Shown: positions 5,903 through 12,659 of the stretch, piece by piece
Numbering within the stretch: position 1 is the stretch's first letter
Layout: each line of letters starts with the position of its first letter
From: JACDCP01 sp050740235
GTDB lineage: Bacteria; Pseudomonadota; Gammaproteobacteria; Steroidobacterales; JACDCP01
Length of the DNA: 14,881 bases
Assembly: GCA_050740235.1 (NCBI GenBank)
Contig: JBOIDB010000145.1
Span: 1-14,881, forward strand
Direction: 5' to 3'
The notes under the pieces: model-generated
The model's input: the letters and a program-made list of their open reading frames with translations, nothing else
The model's database searches: none
What the model was told of the DNA's origin: nothing
Position numbers and translations under genes: made by a program

Positions 5903-6404
5903 GAGCCACGATCTCTTCCACGCGCTTGCCGCGCTTGGCCGCAATCGCCTCGGGCGAGCGCATCTGCGTGAGCGCGTTGATCGTCGCGCGCACGACGTTG
6001 ATCGGATTGCGCGAGCCGTAGCTCTTGGCCAGCACGTTGTGCACGCCCGCGCATTCGAACACGGCGCGCATGGCGCCGCCGGCAATCACGCCCGTGCCTT
6101 CCGAAGCCGGCTGCATGTAGACGCGAGTCGCGCCATGCCGACCCTGTAACTCGTACTGCAGCGTGTCGTTCTTCAGGTGCACGGAACGCAGGTTCTTGCG
6201 TGCCGCCTGCATCGCTTTCTGAATGGCGATCGGCACCTCACGCGCCTTGCCGTAGCCGAATCCGACGTTGCCCTTGCGGTCGCCGACCACCGTCAGCGCC
6301 GTGAAGCCGAACTGCCGGCCGCCCTTGACGACCTTCGCCACGCGATTGATCGTGACCAGCTTCTCGAGCAGATCATCCGACGCCCCACTGTCCATTCTTG
6401 CCAT
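5895..6404 (-). CDS. rpsE: 30S ribosomal protein S5
   Basis: This 169-residue protein (E. coli 167) carries the N-terminal double-stranded-RNA-binding-like domain with LLEKLVTINRVAKVVKGGRQ, FGFTALTVVGDRKGNVGFGY and GKAREVPIAIQKAMQAARKN. The C-terminal domain has VIAGGAMRAVFECAGVHNVL and AKSYGSRNPINVVRATINAL. S5 lies at the mRNA entry channel and works with S4 in decoding fidelity and mRNA unwinding. The start at ATG 6404 (MARMDSGASDD) has a moderate GATGAG site 8 nt upstream. The gap to rplR is 117 nt, unusually wide for this pair, and is filled by palindromic repeats. Its end overlaps rpmD by 8 nt. Confidence 0.97.
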   Translation of the reverse strand: MARMDSGASDDLLEKLVTINRVAKVVKGGRQFGFTALTVVGDRKGNVGFGYGKAREVPIAIQKAMQAARKNLRSVHLKNDTLQYELQGRHGATRVYMQPASEGTGVIAGGAMRAVFECAGVHNVLAKSYGSRNPINVVRATINALTQMRSPEAIAAKRGKRVEEIVAHG

Positions 6405-6438
6405 AAATTAGCTCATCTAACGGGCATAACGCCCAAAC

Positions 6439-6484
6439 GTCATCCCGGCGTCGTCACCCCGGTGTAAACCGGGGCGGGACCCAG
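6439..6484. repeat. Palindromic repeat, GTCATCCCGGC type (copy B2)
   Basis: The element begins GTCATCCCGGC and ends GGGACCCAG, like the copy at 3750–3782 but in the opposite orientation. It holds a second GTCACCCCGG start at 6453 and a perfect stem CCCCGG (6457–6462) / CCGGGG (6469–6474) around TGTAAA, so it looks composite. It lies between rplR and rpsE. Confidence 0.7.
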
Positions 6485-6493
6485 TAATCAATC

Positions 6494-6512
6494 ATTCCGG
6501 CGCAGTCGGAAT
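6494..6512. repeat. Short palindrome related to the GCCGGAA repeats (copy A3)
   Basis: ATTCCG (6494–6499) pairs with CGGAAT (6507–6512) around GCGCAGT. It sits 9 nt from the B2 element, repeating the A-next-to-B arrangement seen at 3710–3782. It is shorter than the other A copies and may be a decayed remnant. It ends 9 nt from the rplR stop. Confidence 0.55.
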
Positions 6513-6521
6513 TCCACATCA

Positions 6522-6878
6522 TCAAAACTCCAACCCGCCTTCCCGAGCAGCATCCGCAAGCGCCTTCACCCGGCCGTGATAGCGAAAGCCGGATCGGTCG
6601 AAAGCGACCTGCTTTATTCCGGCTGCCACGGCTCGCTCCGCGATCACCTTGCCTAAGGCTGCGGCGGCGGCAATGTTGCCAGTGTTCTTCAGGCCTTCGC
6701 GCACGGCGGCCTGCGTGGTCGATGCCGTGACCAGCACGCGGCCGTCCACGGGCGCTATGATCTGCGCCGACATGTGCCGCGGCGTGCGATGCACGCTCAG
6801 GCGATTTCGGCCGAGCTCGGCGATCTTGCTGCGCGCCCGGCGGGCGCGGCGCAGCCGGTGTTCCTTTCTGGTATCCAT
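6522..6878 (-). CDS. rplR: 50S ribosomal protein L18
   Basis: This 118-residue protein begins MDTRKEHRLRRARRARSKIA and contains LSVHRTPRHMSAQIIAPVDG and the conserved C-terminal FDRSGFRYHGRVKALADAAR ending EGGLEF. L18 binds 5S rRNA together with L5 and anchors it in the central protuberance. The arginine-rich N-terminal arm is intact. The start lies 5 nt after the rplF stop. Length matches the family (E. coli 117). The gene is followed by a repeat-filled 117-nt gap before rpsE rather than the short spacing usual here. Confidence 0.97.
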   Translation of the reverse strand: MDTRKEHRLRRARRARSKIAELGRNRLSVHRTPRHMSAQIIAPVDGRVLVTASTTQAAVREGLKNTGNIAAAAALGKVIAERAVAAGIKQVAFDRSGFRYHGRVKALADAAREGGLEF

Positions 6879-6883
6879 GCTGA

Positions 6884-7420
6884 CTACTTCTTCTTCGCCT
6901 CTTTCATGGCGATACGCTCGCCGGCATAGCGCACGCCCTTGCCCTTGTAGGGCTCCGGCGGACGGAAGCCGCGAATCTCGGCGGCCACCTGGCCGACCTG
7001 CTGTTTATCCGCGCCGCGCACGATCACTTCGTTCTGGCTCGGCGTCTCGACGGCGATGCCCGCGGGCACCGGGTACGTGATCGGGTGCGAGAAGCCGAGC
7101 GTCAGGTTCAGCTTCTTGCCCTGAACCTGCGCGCGGTAGCCGACGCCGACCAGCTCGAGCCGGCGCTCGAAGCCTCTGGTCACGCCCTCGACCATGTTCG
7201 CGAGCAGCGCGCGCGTCGTGCCGCCGATCGCGGACGGTACCTTGCGATTGCCGCGCGCCGACTTGACGATCAGCTCGCCGTCCTCATGGGCGACCGTCAG
7301 GTCCTGGTGCAGCGTGAGCGACAGCGAACCCTTCGCACCTTTCACGGTGGCGGTCCGGCCGTCGAGCTGAAACTCGACGCCTTTCGGCAGCGCAACGGGC
7401 ATTTTGGCAACTCGGGACAT
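6884..7420 (-). CDS. rplF: 50S ribosomal protein L6
   Basis: This 178-residue protein begins MSRVAKMPVALPKGVEFQLD and shows the two tandem L6 domains. The first runs to about residue 80 (GTTRALLANMVEGVTRGFER at its end). The second carries LELVGVGYRAQVQGKKLNLT and the highly conserved IRGFRPPEPYKGKGVRYAGE. L6 lies near the sarcin–ricin loop and the factor-binding site. The C-terminal tail KEAKKK is lysine-rich as usual. It follows rpsH by 13 nt and precedes rplR by 5 nt. Nothing is unusual. Confidence 0.98.
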   Translation of the reverse strand: MSRVAKMPVALPKGVEFQLDGRTATVKGAKGSLSLTLHQDLTVAHEDGELIVKSARGNRKVPSAIGGTTRALLANMVEGVTRGFERRLELVGVGYRAQVQGKKLNLTLGFSHPITYPVPAGIAVETPSQNEVIVRGADKQQVGQVAAEIRGFRPPEPYKGKGVRYAGERIAMKEAKKK

Positions 7421-7433
7421 GGAACGAATCCCC

Positions 7434-7829
7434 TCAGGACACCACGCAGAGGATCTCGCCGCCGAAGCCCTCGGCGCGCGCCTGACGGTCGCTCATGACA
7501 CCGCGCGAAGTCGATACGACGGCGATGCCGAGCCCGCCGAGAACTTTCGGCAAATCGTCCTTGCCTTTGTAGATGCGCAGCCCCGGACGGCTCACGCGCT
7601 CGATCTTCTCGATGACCGGCCGGCCGTCGTGATACTTGAGACGAATCGCCAGCATCTCTTTCGTGCCGTCGCTTTCGGTCGCGAAATCCTCGATATAGCC
7701 TTCTTCACGCAGCACTCGCGCAAGAGCCACCTTGGCCTTGGAGGCCGGCATGCGCACCTCGACCTTCTCCGCCTTCTGGCCGTTGCGGATGCGCGTCAAC
7801 ATATCCGAGATGGGATCGGTCATGCTCAT
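7434..7829 (-). CDS. rpsH: 30S ribosomal protein S8
   Basis: This 131-residue protein begins MSMTDPISDMLTRIRNGQKA and contains the conserved C-terminal core RVSRPGLRIYKGKDDLPKVL and GLGIAVVSTSRGVMSDRQAR. S8 binds helix 21 of 16S rRNA and is central to platform assembly. In E. coli it also represses the spc operon by binding mRNA near the rplE start; I could not identify an obvious mimic of that site at the rplX–rplE junction here. The MSM start agrees with E. coli (130 residues). It lies 22 nt after rpsN and 13 nt before rplF. Confidence 0.98.
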   Translation of the reverse strand: MSMTDPISDMLTRIRNGQKAEKVEVRMPASKAKVALARVLREEGYIEDFATESDGTKEMLAIRLKYHDGRPVIEKIERVSRPGLRIYKGKDDLPKVLGGLGIAVVSTSRGVMSDRQARAEGFGGEILCVVS

Positions 7830-7851
7830 GCTGCGTTACCTGATTGCCTGA

Positions 7852-8157
7852 TCACCAGCTCGCCTTCGACAGGCCCGGGATCTCTCCGTTCATCGCCGCC
7901 TCGCGCAGCTTGCTGCGACCGAGGCCGAATTTCCGGTAATAGCCTCGCGAGCGGCCCGTGATGCTGCAGCGGTTGCGCATGCGCACGGGGCTCGCATCGC
8001 GCGGCAGCGCCTGGAGCTTCTCCAGCGCCTCGCGACGCTCTTCCTCGCTCAGTTTCGGGTCGCGCGCCGCTTCCTTCAGCGCCGCGCGGCGGGCCTTGTA
8101 GCGCGCCACCGTCTTCGCGCGCTTCTTCTCCCGCTCCACCATCGATGTCTTTGCCAT
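7852..8157 (-). CDS. rpsN: 30S ribosomal protein S14, long zinc-free type
   Basis: This 101-residue protein, exactly the E. coli length, begins MAKTSMVEREKKRAKTVARY and ends RKFGLGRSKLREAAMNGEIP followed by GLSKASW. The LQALPRDASPVRMRNRCSIT segment and a single cysteine show the C-minus form that lacks the CxxC zinc ribbon of short S14 proteins. S14 sits in the head of the small subunit, near S3 and S10. The long zinc-free form is typical of proteobacteria. It follows rplE by 13 nt and precedes rpsH by 22 nt. Confidence 0.98.
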   Translation of the reverse strand: MAKTSMVEREKKRAKTVARYKARRAALKEAARDPKLSEEERREALEKLQALPRDASPVRMRNRCSITGRSRGYYRKFGLGRSKLREAAMNGEIPGLSKASW

Positions 8158-8170
8158 GAGTCTCTCGCCT

Positions 8171-8710
8171 TCAGCTCTTGAACGGGAAATTGAACGCCTC
8201 GAGCAACGCGCGTCCTTCCTCGTCCGTTCTCGCTGTTGTCGTAATCGTGATGTCCATGCCCCGGATCACGTCGATCTTGTCGTAATCGATCTCCGGGAAG
8301 ATGATCTGCTCGCGCACGCCCATGCTGTAGTTGCCTCGGCCGTCAAACGCCTTCGCGCTCATGCCGCGGAAATCGCGGATGCGCGGGATCGCGATGTTGA
8401 TCAGCCGGTCGAGGAACTCGTACATGCGCTCACGGCGCAGCGTCACCTTGCAGCCGATCGGATATCCCTCGCGGATCTTGAAGGCGGCGACCGACTTGCG
8501 CGCCGGGCGCAGAATCGGCTTCTGTCCGGAAATGCGGGTCATGTCCTCGACGGCGTGATCCATGATCTTGCGATCGCCCACGGCCTCCCCGACGCCCATG
8601 TTGAGCGTGATCTTGACGAGTCGCGGCACCTGCATGCCGTTCGTCAGGCCGAGCCGCTCCCTGAGCTGCCCGGCGGCGGTCTCGCGATAGAATTCCTGCA
8701 GCCTCGCCAT
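8171..8710 (-). CDS. rplE: 50S ribosomal protein L5
   Basis: This 179-residue protein (the E. coli length) begins MARLQEFYRETAAGQLRERL and contains the conserved VPRLVKITLNMGVGEAVGDR, the basic GQKPILRPARKSVAAFKIRE segment, GCKVTLRRERMYEFLDRLIN and GNYSMGVREQIIFPEIDYDK. L5 binds 5S rRNA and the P-site tRNA and bridges to S13. It follows rplX by 17 nt with a GGGGA ribosome-binding site. It precedes rpsN by 13 nt. No anomalies. Confidence 0.98.
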   Translation of the reverse strand: MARLQEFYRETAAGQLRERLGLTNGMQVPRLVKITLNMGVGEAVGDRKIMDHAVEDMTRISGQKPILRPARKSVAAFKIREGYPIGCKVTLRRERMYEFLDRLINIAIPRIRDFRGMSAKAFDGRGNYSMGVREQIIFPEIDYDKIDVIRGMDITITTTARTDEEGRALLEAFNFPFKS

Positions 8711-8727
8711 GCTTCTGTCCCCGCCGA

Positions 8728-9045
8728 TCAGATGTCGACGACTTCGTCGCTGGACTTGAACACACGGACTTTCGTCCCGTCTTTCAGCGTGCGAAAGCCG
8801 AGCCGGTCGCCCTTCTTCGTCTGCGCGTTGAAAATCTTCACGTTCGACACGTGCAGCGGCATTTCGCGCTCGATGATGCCGCCGGGCACGCCGGCGTTCG
8901 GGTTCGGGCGCTGGTGCTTCTTCGCCATGTTGATGCCTTCCACGAGCACCCGGTCGTTGTCATAGACGCGCAGCACGGCACCTCGCCGGCCGCGGTCCTT
9001 GCCGGCGATCACGATCACTTCGTCGTTTTTCCTGATGCGTTTCAT
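8728..9045 (-). CDS. rplX: 50S ribosomal protein L24
   Basis: This 105-residue protein begins MKRIRKNDEVIVIAGKDRGR and shows the KOW motif in that stretch, followed by VLVEGINMAKKHQRPNPNAG and IIEREMPLHVSNVKIFN. L24 initiates large-subunit assembly by binding the 5' end of 23S rRNA and sits near the tunnel exit. The start region is odd: the first 8 bases, ATGAAACG, are perfectly duplicated just upstream (9046–9053), giving an out-of-frame ATG whose three-codon frame ends in a TGA overlapping the true ATG. No good Shine–Dalgarno site is visible. The gap to rplN is 57 nt and is mostly a palindromic repeat. Confidence 0.97.
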   Translation of the reverse strand: MKRIRKNDEVIVIAGKDRGRRGAVLRVYDNDRVLVEGINMAKKHQRPNPNAGVPGGIIEREMPLHVSNVKIFNAQTKKGDRLGFRTLKDGTKVRVFKSSDEVVDI

Positions 9046-9061
9046 CGTTTCATGCTTCGTC

Positions 9062-9106
9062 GTAGGGCCGATTTCAATCGGCTTGGCGGGCTGAAGCCCG
9101 CCCTAC
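9062..9106. repeat. Double-hairpin palindromic repeat (type C) between rplN and rplX
   Basis: A 45-nt element bounded by GTAGGG (9062–9067) and CCCTAC (9101–9106). Inside are two hairpins: CCGATT (68–73 of this block) / AATCGG at 9068–9081 and GGCGGGCT (9085–9092) / AGCCCGCC (9095–9102). On the minus strand it starts GTAGGGCGGGCTTCAGCCCG, a sequence I recognise from memory as a common dispersed repeat. The rplN stop TAG (9105–9103) is the TAG of this terminus. Confidence 0.75.
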
Positions 9107-9471
9107 AAAACCTCCGGCGCCAGCGAGATGATCTTCATGAAATTGCCGGTCCGCAGCTCGCGCGTCACCGGTCCGAAGATGCGCGTGCCGATCGGCTCCA
9201 GGCGCGCATTGAGCAGCACGGCCGCGTTGCCGTCGAAGCGGATCAGCGAACCGTCCGGGCGCCGCACGCCCTTGCGCGTGCGCACCACCACGGCGTTGTA
9301 CACTTCACCCTTCTTCACCTTGCCGCGCGGAATTGCATCCTTGATGCTGACCTTGATGACGTCGCCGACGCCGGCATAGCGCCGCTTCGATCCGCCGAGC
9401 ACCTTGATGCACATGAGGCGCCGCGCGCCGGAATTATCGGCGGCGTTCAGGACCGTCTGCATCTGGATCAT
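9103..9471 (-). CDS. rplN: 50S ribosomal protein L14
   Basis: This 122-residue protein begins MIQMQTVLNAADNSGARRLM and contains GVGDVIKVSIKDAIPRGKVK, GSLIRFDGNAAVLLNARLEP and the conserved end ELRTGNFMKIISLAPEVL. L14 binds 23S rRNA and forms intersubunit bridges; it is also the docking site of the silencing factor RsfS. It is the first gene of the spc group, 22 nt after rpsQ. The protein ends at the family's usual residue, but the TAG stop belongs to the end of an inserted palindromic repeat, so the stop codon seems to have been replaced on insertion. Confidence 0.98.
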   Translation of the reverse strand: MIQMQTVLNAADNSGARRLMCIKVLGGSKRRYAGVGDVIKVSIKDAIPRGKVKKGEVYNAVVVRTRKGVRRPDGSLIRFDGNAAVLLNARLEPIGTRIFGPVTRELRTGNFMKIISLAPEVL

Positions 9472-9493
9472 GGCTCGATCTCCCCCGCTTCCG

Positions 9494-9784
9494 TCAGACG
9501 CGCTCGTCCGCGCGCTCGACTATGCCGACGACGCGCCAGGACTTGCGTTTCGAATACGGACGGCACTCGACCACCGCCACCAGATCGCCCTCGCGACATT
9601 CGTTGGCGTCGTCGTGCGCGAGAAACTTGGTCGTGCGCCGGATGTATTTACCATACACCGGGTGCTTGACCAGCCGTTCGACGGCGACCGAGACGGTCTT
9701 CTCCATCTTGTTGCTGACCACCCGGCCGGTCACGGTGCGCCGCTTGTCCTCGCCTCCAGCCTGCTGCTCGCCTGCTTCGCTCAT
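9494..9784 (-). CDS. rpsQ: 30S ribosomal protein S17
   Basis: This 96-residue protein has the oligonucleotide-binding fold of S17, with RRTVTGRVVSNKMEKTVSVA, HPVYGKYIRRTTKFLAHDDA and GDLVAVVECRPYSKRKSWRV. S17 binds the 16S rRNA 5' domain and is an early assembly protein. It is about 12 residues longer than E. coli S17 (84), mostly through an acidic N-terminal extension, MSEAGEQQAGGEDK. The ATG at 9784 overlaps the rpmC stop in an ATGA junction, which supports this start over an internal one. It is the last gene of the S10 group, 22 nt before rplN. Confidence 0.96.
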   Translation of the reverse strand: MSEAGEQQAGGEDKRRTVTGRVVSNKMEKTVSVAVERLVKHPVYGKYIRRTTKFLAHDDANECREGDLVAVVECRPYSKRKSWRVVGIVERADERV

Positions 9785-10029
9785 TTGCTCCGACCTTCGG
9801 CGGCACGCGCCTCGTCCCGAACCTTTGCGTTCAACCTCTCATTCATAATCGTCTTCACGCGCGCGATCCGGCGCCGCACCTTGCCGTACTGGTCCGGCCG
9901 CGCGAGCTGTCCCGTCGCCTGCTGCATGCGCAGGTTGAACTGCTCGCGGCGGAGCTCGAGCAGTTCCTGGCCGAGCTCGGCGTCGCTCTTCTCGCGCAAT
10001 GAAGGAGTCTTGTCCGCCTGCGCCGCCAT
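9781..10029 (-). CDS. rpmC: 50S ribosomal protein L29
   Basis: This 82-residue protein contains the L29 helical hairpin: LREKSDAELGQELLELRREQ, FNLRMQQATGQLARPDQYGK and VRRRIARVKTIMNERLNAKV. L29 sits at the tunnel exit next to L23 and contacts the signal recognition particle and trigger factor. It is longer than the E. coli form (63) at both ends, with MAAQADKTPS before the core and a charged tail DEARAAEGRSK. Both GTG 10032 and ATG 10029 are possible starts in the same frame; I chose the ATG because AGGTG lies about 5 nt upstream. Either way it overlaps the rplP stop. Its own stop overlaps the rpsQ start. Confidence 0.95.
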   Translation of the reverse strand: MAAQADKTPSLREKSDAELGQELLELRREQFNLRMQQATGQLARPDQYGKVRRRIARVKTIMNERLNAKVRDEARAAEGRSK

Positions 10030-10442
10030 CACATCACCTGCCGCGTCACGAACTTGGTCTGCACGGGCAGCTTGGCGGCCGCGAGCCGGAATGCCTCCCG
10101 CGCGATATCCTCCGTGACGCCTTCCATCTCATAGAGGATGCGGCCCGGCTGCACGCGCGCCACCCAGTATTCGACGTTGCCTTTGCCCTTGCCCTGGCGC
10201 ACTTCGAGCGGCTTCTTGGTCACCGGCACATCCGGGAAGACCCGAATCCAGATCTTGCCGCCGCGCTTTACATACCGCGTCATGGCGCGGCGCGCCGCCT
10301 CGATCTGGCGGGCCGTGATGCGCGCGGACGTCAGGCACTTGAGCCCGTACTGGCCGAAATCCACGTTGTCGCCACGCTTCGCCATCCCGCGGTTGCGGCC
10401 CTTGAACTGCTTGCGGAACTTCGGTTTCTTCGGTTGCAGCAT
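10029..10442 (-). CDS. rplP: 50S ribosomal protein L16
   Basis: This 137-residue protein (E. coli 136) begins MLQPKKPKFRKQFKGRNRGM and contains SARITARQIEAARRAMTRYV, RGGKIWIRVFPDVPVTKKPL and VRQGKGKGNVEYWVARVQPG. L16 organises the A-site side of the central protuberance. The arginine just before the QGKGKGN stretch corresponds to the residue hydroxylated by the RoxA/YcfD oxygenase in E. coli. The gene starts 2 nt past the rpsC stop. A one-residue insertion lies near RGDNVDF relative to E. coli. Its stop overlaps the rpmC start region. Confidence 0.98.
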   Translation of the reverse strand: MLQPKKPKFRKQFKGRNRGMAKRGDNVDFGQYGLKCLTSARITARQIEAARRAMTRYVKRGGKIWIRVFPDVPVTKKPLEVRQGKGKGNVEYWVARVQPGRILYEMEGVTEDIAREAFRLAAAKLPVQTKFVTRQVM

Positions 10443-10444
10443 GA

Positions 10445-11164
10445 CTATTGCCTGTCGTGGCCCGGCCGCGCCGGGGCGTCCTTCGCGCCCGGCCCGGACT
10501 TCGATCCGGGCTCCGCAGCGGCGCCGTCGGCCTTGTCGAAGACCTCGCCTTTGAAAATCCAGACCTTGACGCCGATGGTCCCGTAGGTCGTACGCGCCTC
10601 GGCAAAGCCGTAATCAATGTCCGCGCGCAGCGTGTGAAGGGGCACGCGCCCCTCGCGATACCACTCCGAGCGCGCGATCTCGGCGCCATTCAGGCGCCCG
10701 GAGACCCGCACCTTGATGCCCTGCGCGCCGATGCGCATGGTATTCGTCACGGCCCGCTTCATGGCCCGGCGGAACATCACGCGGCGCTCCAGCTGCTGCG
10801 CGATACCCTCGGCGACGAGCTGCGCATCCAGCTCCGGCTTCCTGATCTCGGCGATGTTGATGCGCACGTCGTTGAGCTTCATGAGCCGGCCGACGTCTGC
10901 GCGCAGCTTCTCGATGTCTTCGCCTTTCTTGCCGATCACGATGCCCGGCCGCGCCGTGTGGATCGTGATGTGCACCTTGTTCGCCGGCCGCTCGATCTGG
11001 ATCCGGCTGACGGACGCATCGGCCAGCTTCTTCTTCACGAAGCTGCGGATCACGTGATCCGCATGCACGGATGCCGCGAACTCGTTCGTGTTCGCGTACC
11101 ACTTCGACGACCAGTCCCGCGTAACGCCGAGCCGGATGCCTATCGGATTGACCTTTTGTCCCAT
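10445..11164 (-). CDS. rpsC: 30S ribosomal protein S3
   Basis: I set the start at ATG 11164, giving 239 residues beginning MGQKVNPIGIRLGVTRDWSS, the invariant S3 N-terminus. The frame stays open 63 nt upstream, but that part lies inside rplV and matches nothing. The type-2 KH domain is visible with VIGKKGEDIEKLRADV (GKKG loop). The C-terminal domain has RRAMKRAVTNTMRIGAQGIK and PLHTLRADIDYGFAEARTTY, then GVKVWIFKGEVF. S3 forms the mRNA entry site with S4 and S5. The tail (AAAEPGSKSGPGAKDAPARP) is low-complexity. It follows rplV by 4 nt. Confidence 0.97.
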   Translation of the reverse strand: MGQKVNPIGIRLGVTRDWSSKWYANTNEFAASVHADHVIRSFVKKKLADASVSRIQIERPANKVHITIHTARPGIVIGKKGEDIEKLRADVGRLMKLNDVRINIAEIRKPELDAQLVAEGIAQQLERRVMFRRAMKRAVTNTMRIGAQGIKVRVSGRLNGAEIARSEWYREGRVPLHTLRADIDYGFAEARTTYGTIGVKVWIFKGEVFDKADGAAAEPGSKSGPGAKDAPARPGHDRQ

Positions 11165-11168
11165 CTGT

Positions 11169-11504
11169 TCAGCTCTCGTCGGCAACGCGCACGGTGATGT
11201 GGCTGTTGCGCTTGATGATGCGCGCACCGCGGCCCTTGGCCCGCGCGCGATAGCGCCGCATCGTCGGCGCCGCGTCGACCTGCACGCTTGCGACCTTCAG
11301 CTCGTCGATGTCGGCACCGTGATTGTTCTCGGCGTTAGCGATGGCCGATTCGAGCACCTTGCGCACGACGTGCGCGCCCTTTTTCGGCATGAACCTGAGC
11401 GCGGCCAGCGCATCGCCGACGCCGCGCCCGCGAATGGTGTCCGCGACCAGCCGGCACTTCTGCGGCGAAATGCGCGCGTAACGCAATGTCGCTTCGACGA
11501 TCAT
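11169..11504 (-). CDS. rplV: 50S ribosomal protein L22
   Basis: This 111-residue protein (E. coli 110) contains LRYARISPQKCRLVADTIRG, FMPKKGAHVVRKVLESAIAN and the extended hairpin ending RRYRARAKGRGARIIKRNSH. The hairpin reaches the exit-tunnel constriction with L4, where macrolides and arrest peptides act. The start ATG overlaps the rpsS stop in an ATGA junction, and rpsC starts 4 nt past the stop. The protein ends ITVRVADES. No deletion of the kind linked to macrolide resistance is evident in the hairpin. Confidence 0.97.
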   Translation of the reverse strand: MIVEATLRYARISPQKCRLVADTIRGRGVGDALAALRFMPKKGAHVVRKVLESAIANAENNHGADIDELKVASVQVDAAPTMRRYRARAKGRGARIIKRNSHITVRVADES

Positions 11505-11788
11505 GGCGGCGTCGGCGCCTTGACCTTGCGATCGCCCGAATGGCCCTTGAACGTGCGCGTCACGGCAAACTCGCCGAGCTTGTGCCCGACCATGTTCTCC
11601 GAGATCAGCACCGGCACGTGCTGGCGGCCGTTGTGCACGGCGATCGTCAAGCCGACCATGTCCGGCAACACCATCGAGCGACGCGACCAGGTCCTGATCG
11701 GCCGGCGGTCGTTGCTGCGCGCCGCGACCCGCACCTTTGCCGCAAGGTGCGCATCGACGAACGGACCCTTCTTTACCGATCGTGGCAC
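11501..11788 (-). CDS. rpsS: 30S ribosomal protein S19
   Basis: This 95-residue protein begins MPRSVKKGPFVDAHLAAKVR and contains IRTWSRRSMVLPDMVGLTIA, VHNGRQHVPVLISENMVGHK and LGEFAVTRTFKGHSGDRKVK. S19 sits in the head of the small subunit, pairs with S13 and contributes to bridge B1a. The start codon is GTG at 11788, one base past the rplB stop, with GAGGGG inside the end of rplB as ribosome-binding site. Its stop overlaps the rplV start. Length is close to the E. coli 92. Confidence 0.97.
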   Translation of the reverse strand: MPRSVKKGPFVDAHLAAKVRVAARSNDRRPIRTWSRRSMVLPDMVGLTIAVHNGRQHVPVLISENMVGHKLGEFAVTRTFKGHSGDRKVKAPTPP

Positions 11789-11789
11789 T

Positions 11790-12623
11790 TTATCTCACCC
11801 CTCGCTTGCGCCGGCGCACGATCATGCCGTCCGTGCGCTTGTTCTTGCGCGTCTTGTAACCTTTCGTCGGCGTGCCCCACGGCGATACCGGATGCCGGCC
11901 GCCGGAGGTCTTGCCTTCGCCGCCGCCGTGCGGGTGATCGACGGGGTTCATGGCCACGCCGCGCACCGTCGGACGCACGCCGCGCCAGCGTTTGGCGCCG
12001 GCCTTGCCGAGCTTGCGCAGATTGTGCTCCATGTGGCCCACCTCGCCGATCGTGGCCCGGCAGTCGATGTGAATGCGGCGCGTCTCGCCGGAGCGCAGCC
12101 GCAGGGTCGCATAGGCGCCCTCGCGCGCGGCGAGCTGGGCGGAGGCGCCGGCGCTGCGCGCGAGCTGCCCGCCCTTGCCGGGCTTCATCTCCACGCAGTG
12201 CACCTGCGTGCCGACCGGGATGTGCCTCAGGCTCAGCGCGTTGCCCGCTTTGATGGGCGCATCCGTGCCCGACATCACCGTATCGCCCGGCTGCAGCCCG
12301 TTGGCGGCGAGAACGTACCGCCGCTCGCCGTCGCCGTACACGATCAGCGCGAGATGCGCGCTGCGGTTCGGGTCGTATTCCAGGCGCTCCACGCGGCCCG
12401 CTATGCCGTCCTTGTCCCGCTTGAAGTCGATCAGGCGATAGCGCTGCTTGTGCCCGCCGCCCTGATGGCGCGCCGTGACCCTGCCCTGATTGTTGCGTCC
12501 GCCGGTGCGCTTCTTTCGCGCGACCAGCGCCGCGTGCGGCTCGCCCTTGTGCAAGCCGGGCGACTCGACGCGCACGGCGAAACGGCGCCCCGGCGAGGTC
12601 GGTCTTGCTTTTTGCAGTGCCAT
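11790..12623 (-). CDS. rplB: 50S ribosomal protein L2
   Basis: This 277-residue protein (E. coli 273) contains GLHKGEPHAALVARKKRTGG, RHQGGGHKQRYRLIDFKRDK, IPVGTQVHCVEMKPGKGGQL and the near-peptidyl-transferase motif RGVAMNPVDHPHGGGEGKTS, whose final histidine region corresponds to the functionally important H229 of E. coli. It ends TRKNKRTDGMIVRRRKRGVR. L2 is needed for subunit association and peptidyl-transferase activity. The ATG at 12623 has GGAAAG 6 nt upstream; it lies 36 nt after rplW, in a gap containing two direct GCCGGAC units. Confidence 0.98.
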   Translation of the reverse strand: MALQKARPTSPGRRFAVRVESPGLHKGEPHAALVARKKRTGGRNNQGRVTARHQGGGHKQRYRLIDFKRDKDGIAGRVERLEYDPNRSAHLALIVYGDGERRYVLAANGLQPGDTVMSGTDAPIKAGNALSLRHIPVGTQVHCVEMKPGKGGQLARSAGASAQLAAREGAYATLRLRSGETRRIHIDCRATIGEVGHMEHNLRKLGKAGAKRWRGVRPTVRGVAMNPVDHPHGGGEGKTSGGRHPVSPWGTPTKGYKTRKNKRTDGMIVRRRKRGVR

Positions 12624-12659
12624 TGCGATCTTTCCGTAACTTCGTCCGGCGTCCGGCGG

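Noticed and set aside
8690..8730. S8 autoregulatory binding site at the rplX–rplE junction
   Set aside because: I looked for the helix-21-like mimic known from E. coli and could not draw a convincing one; not reported as a feature.
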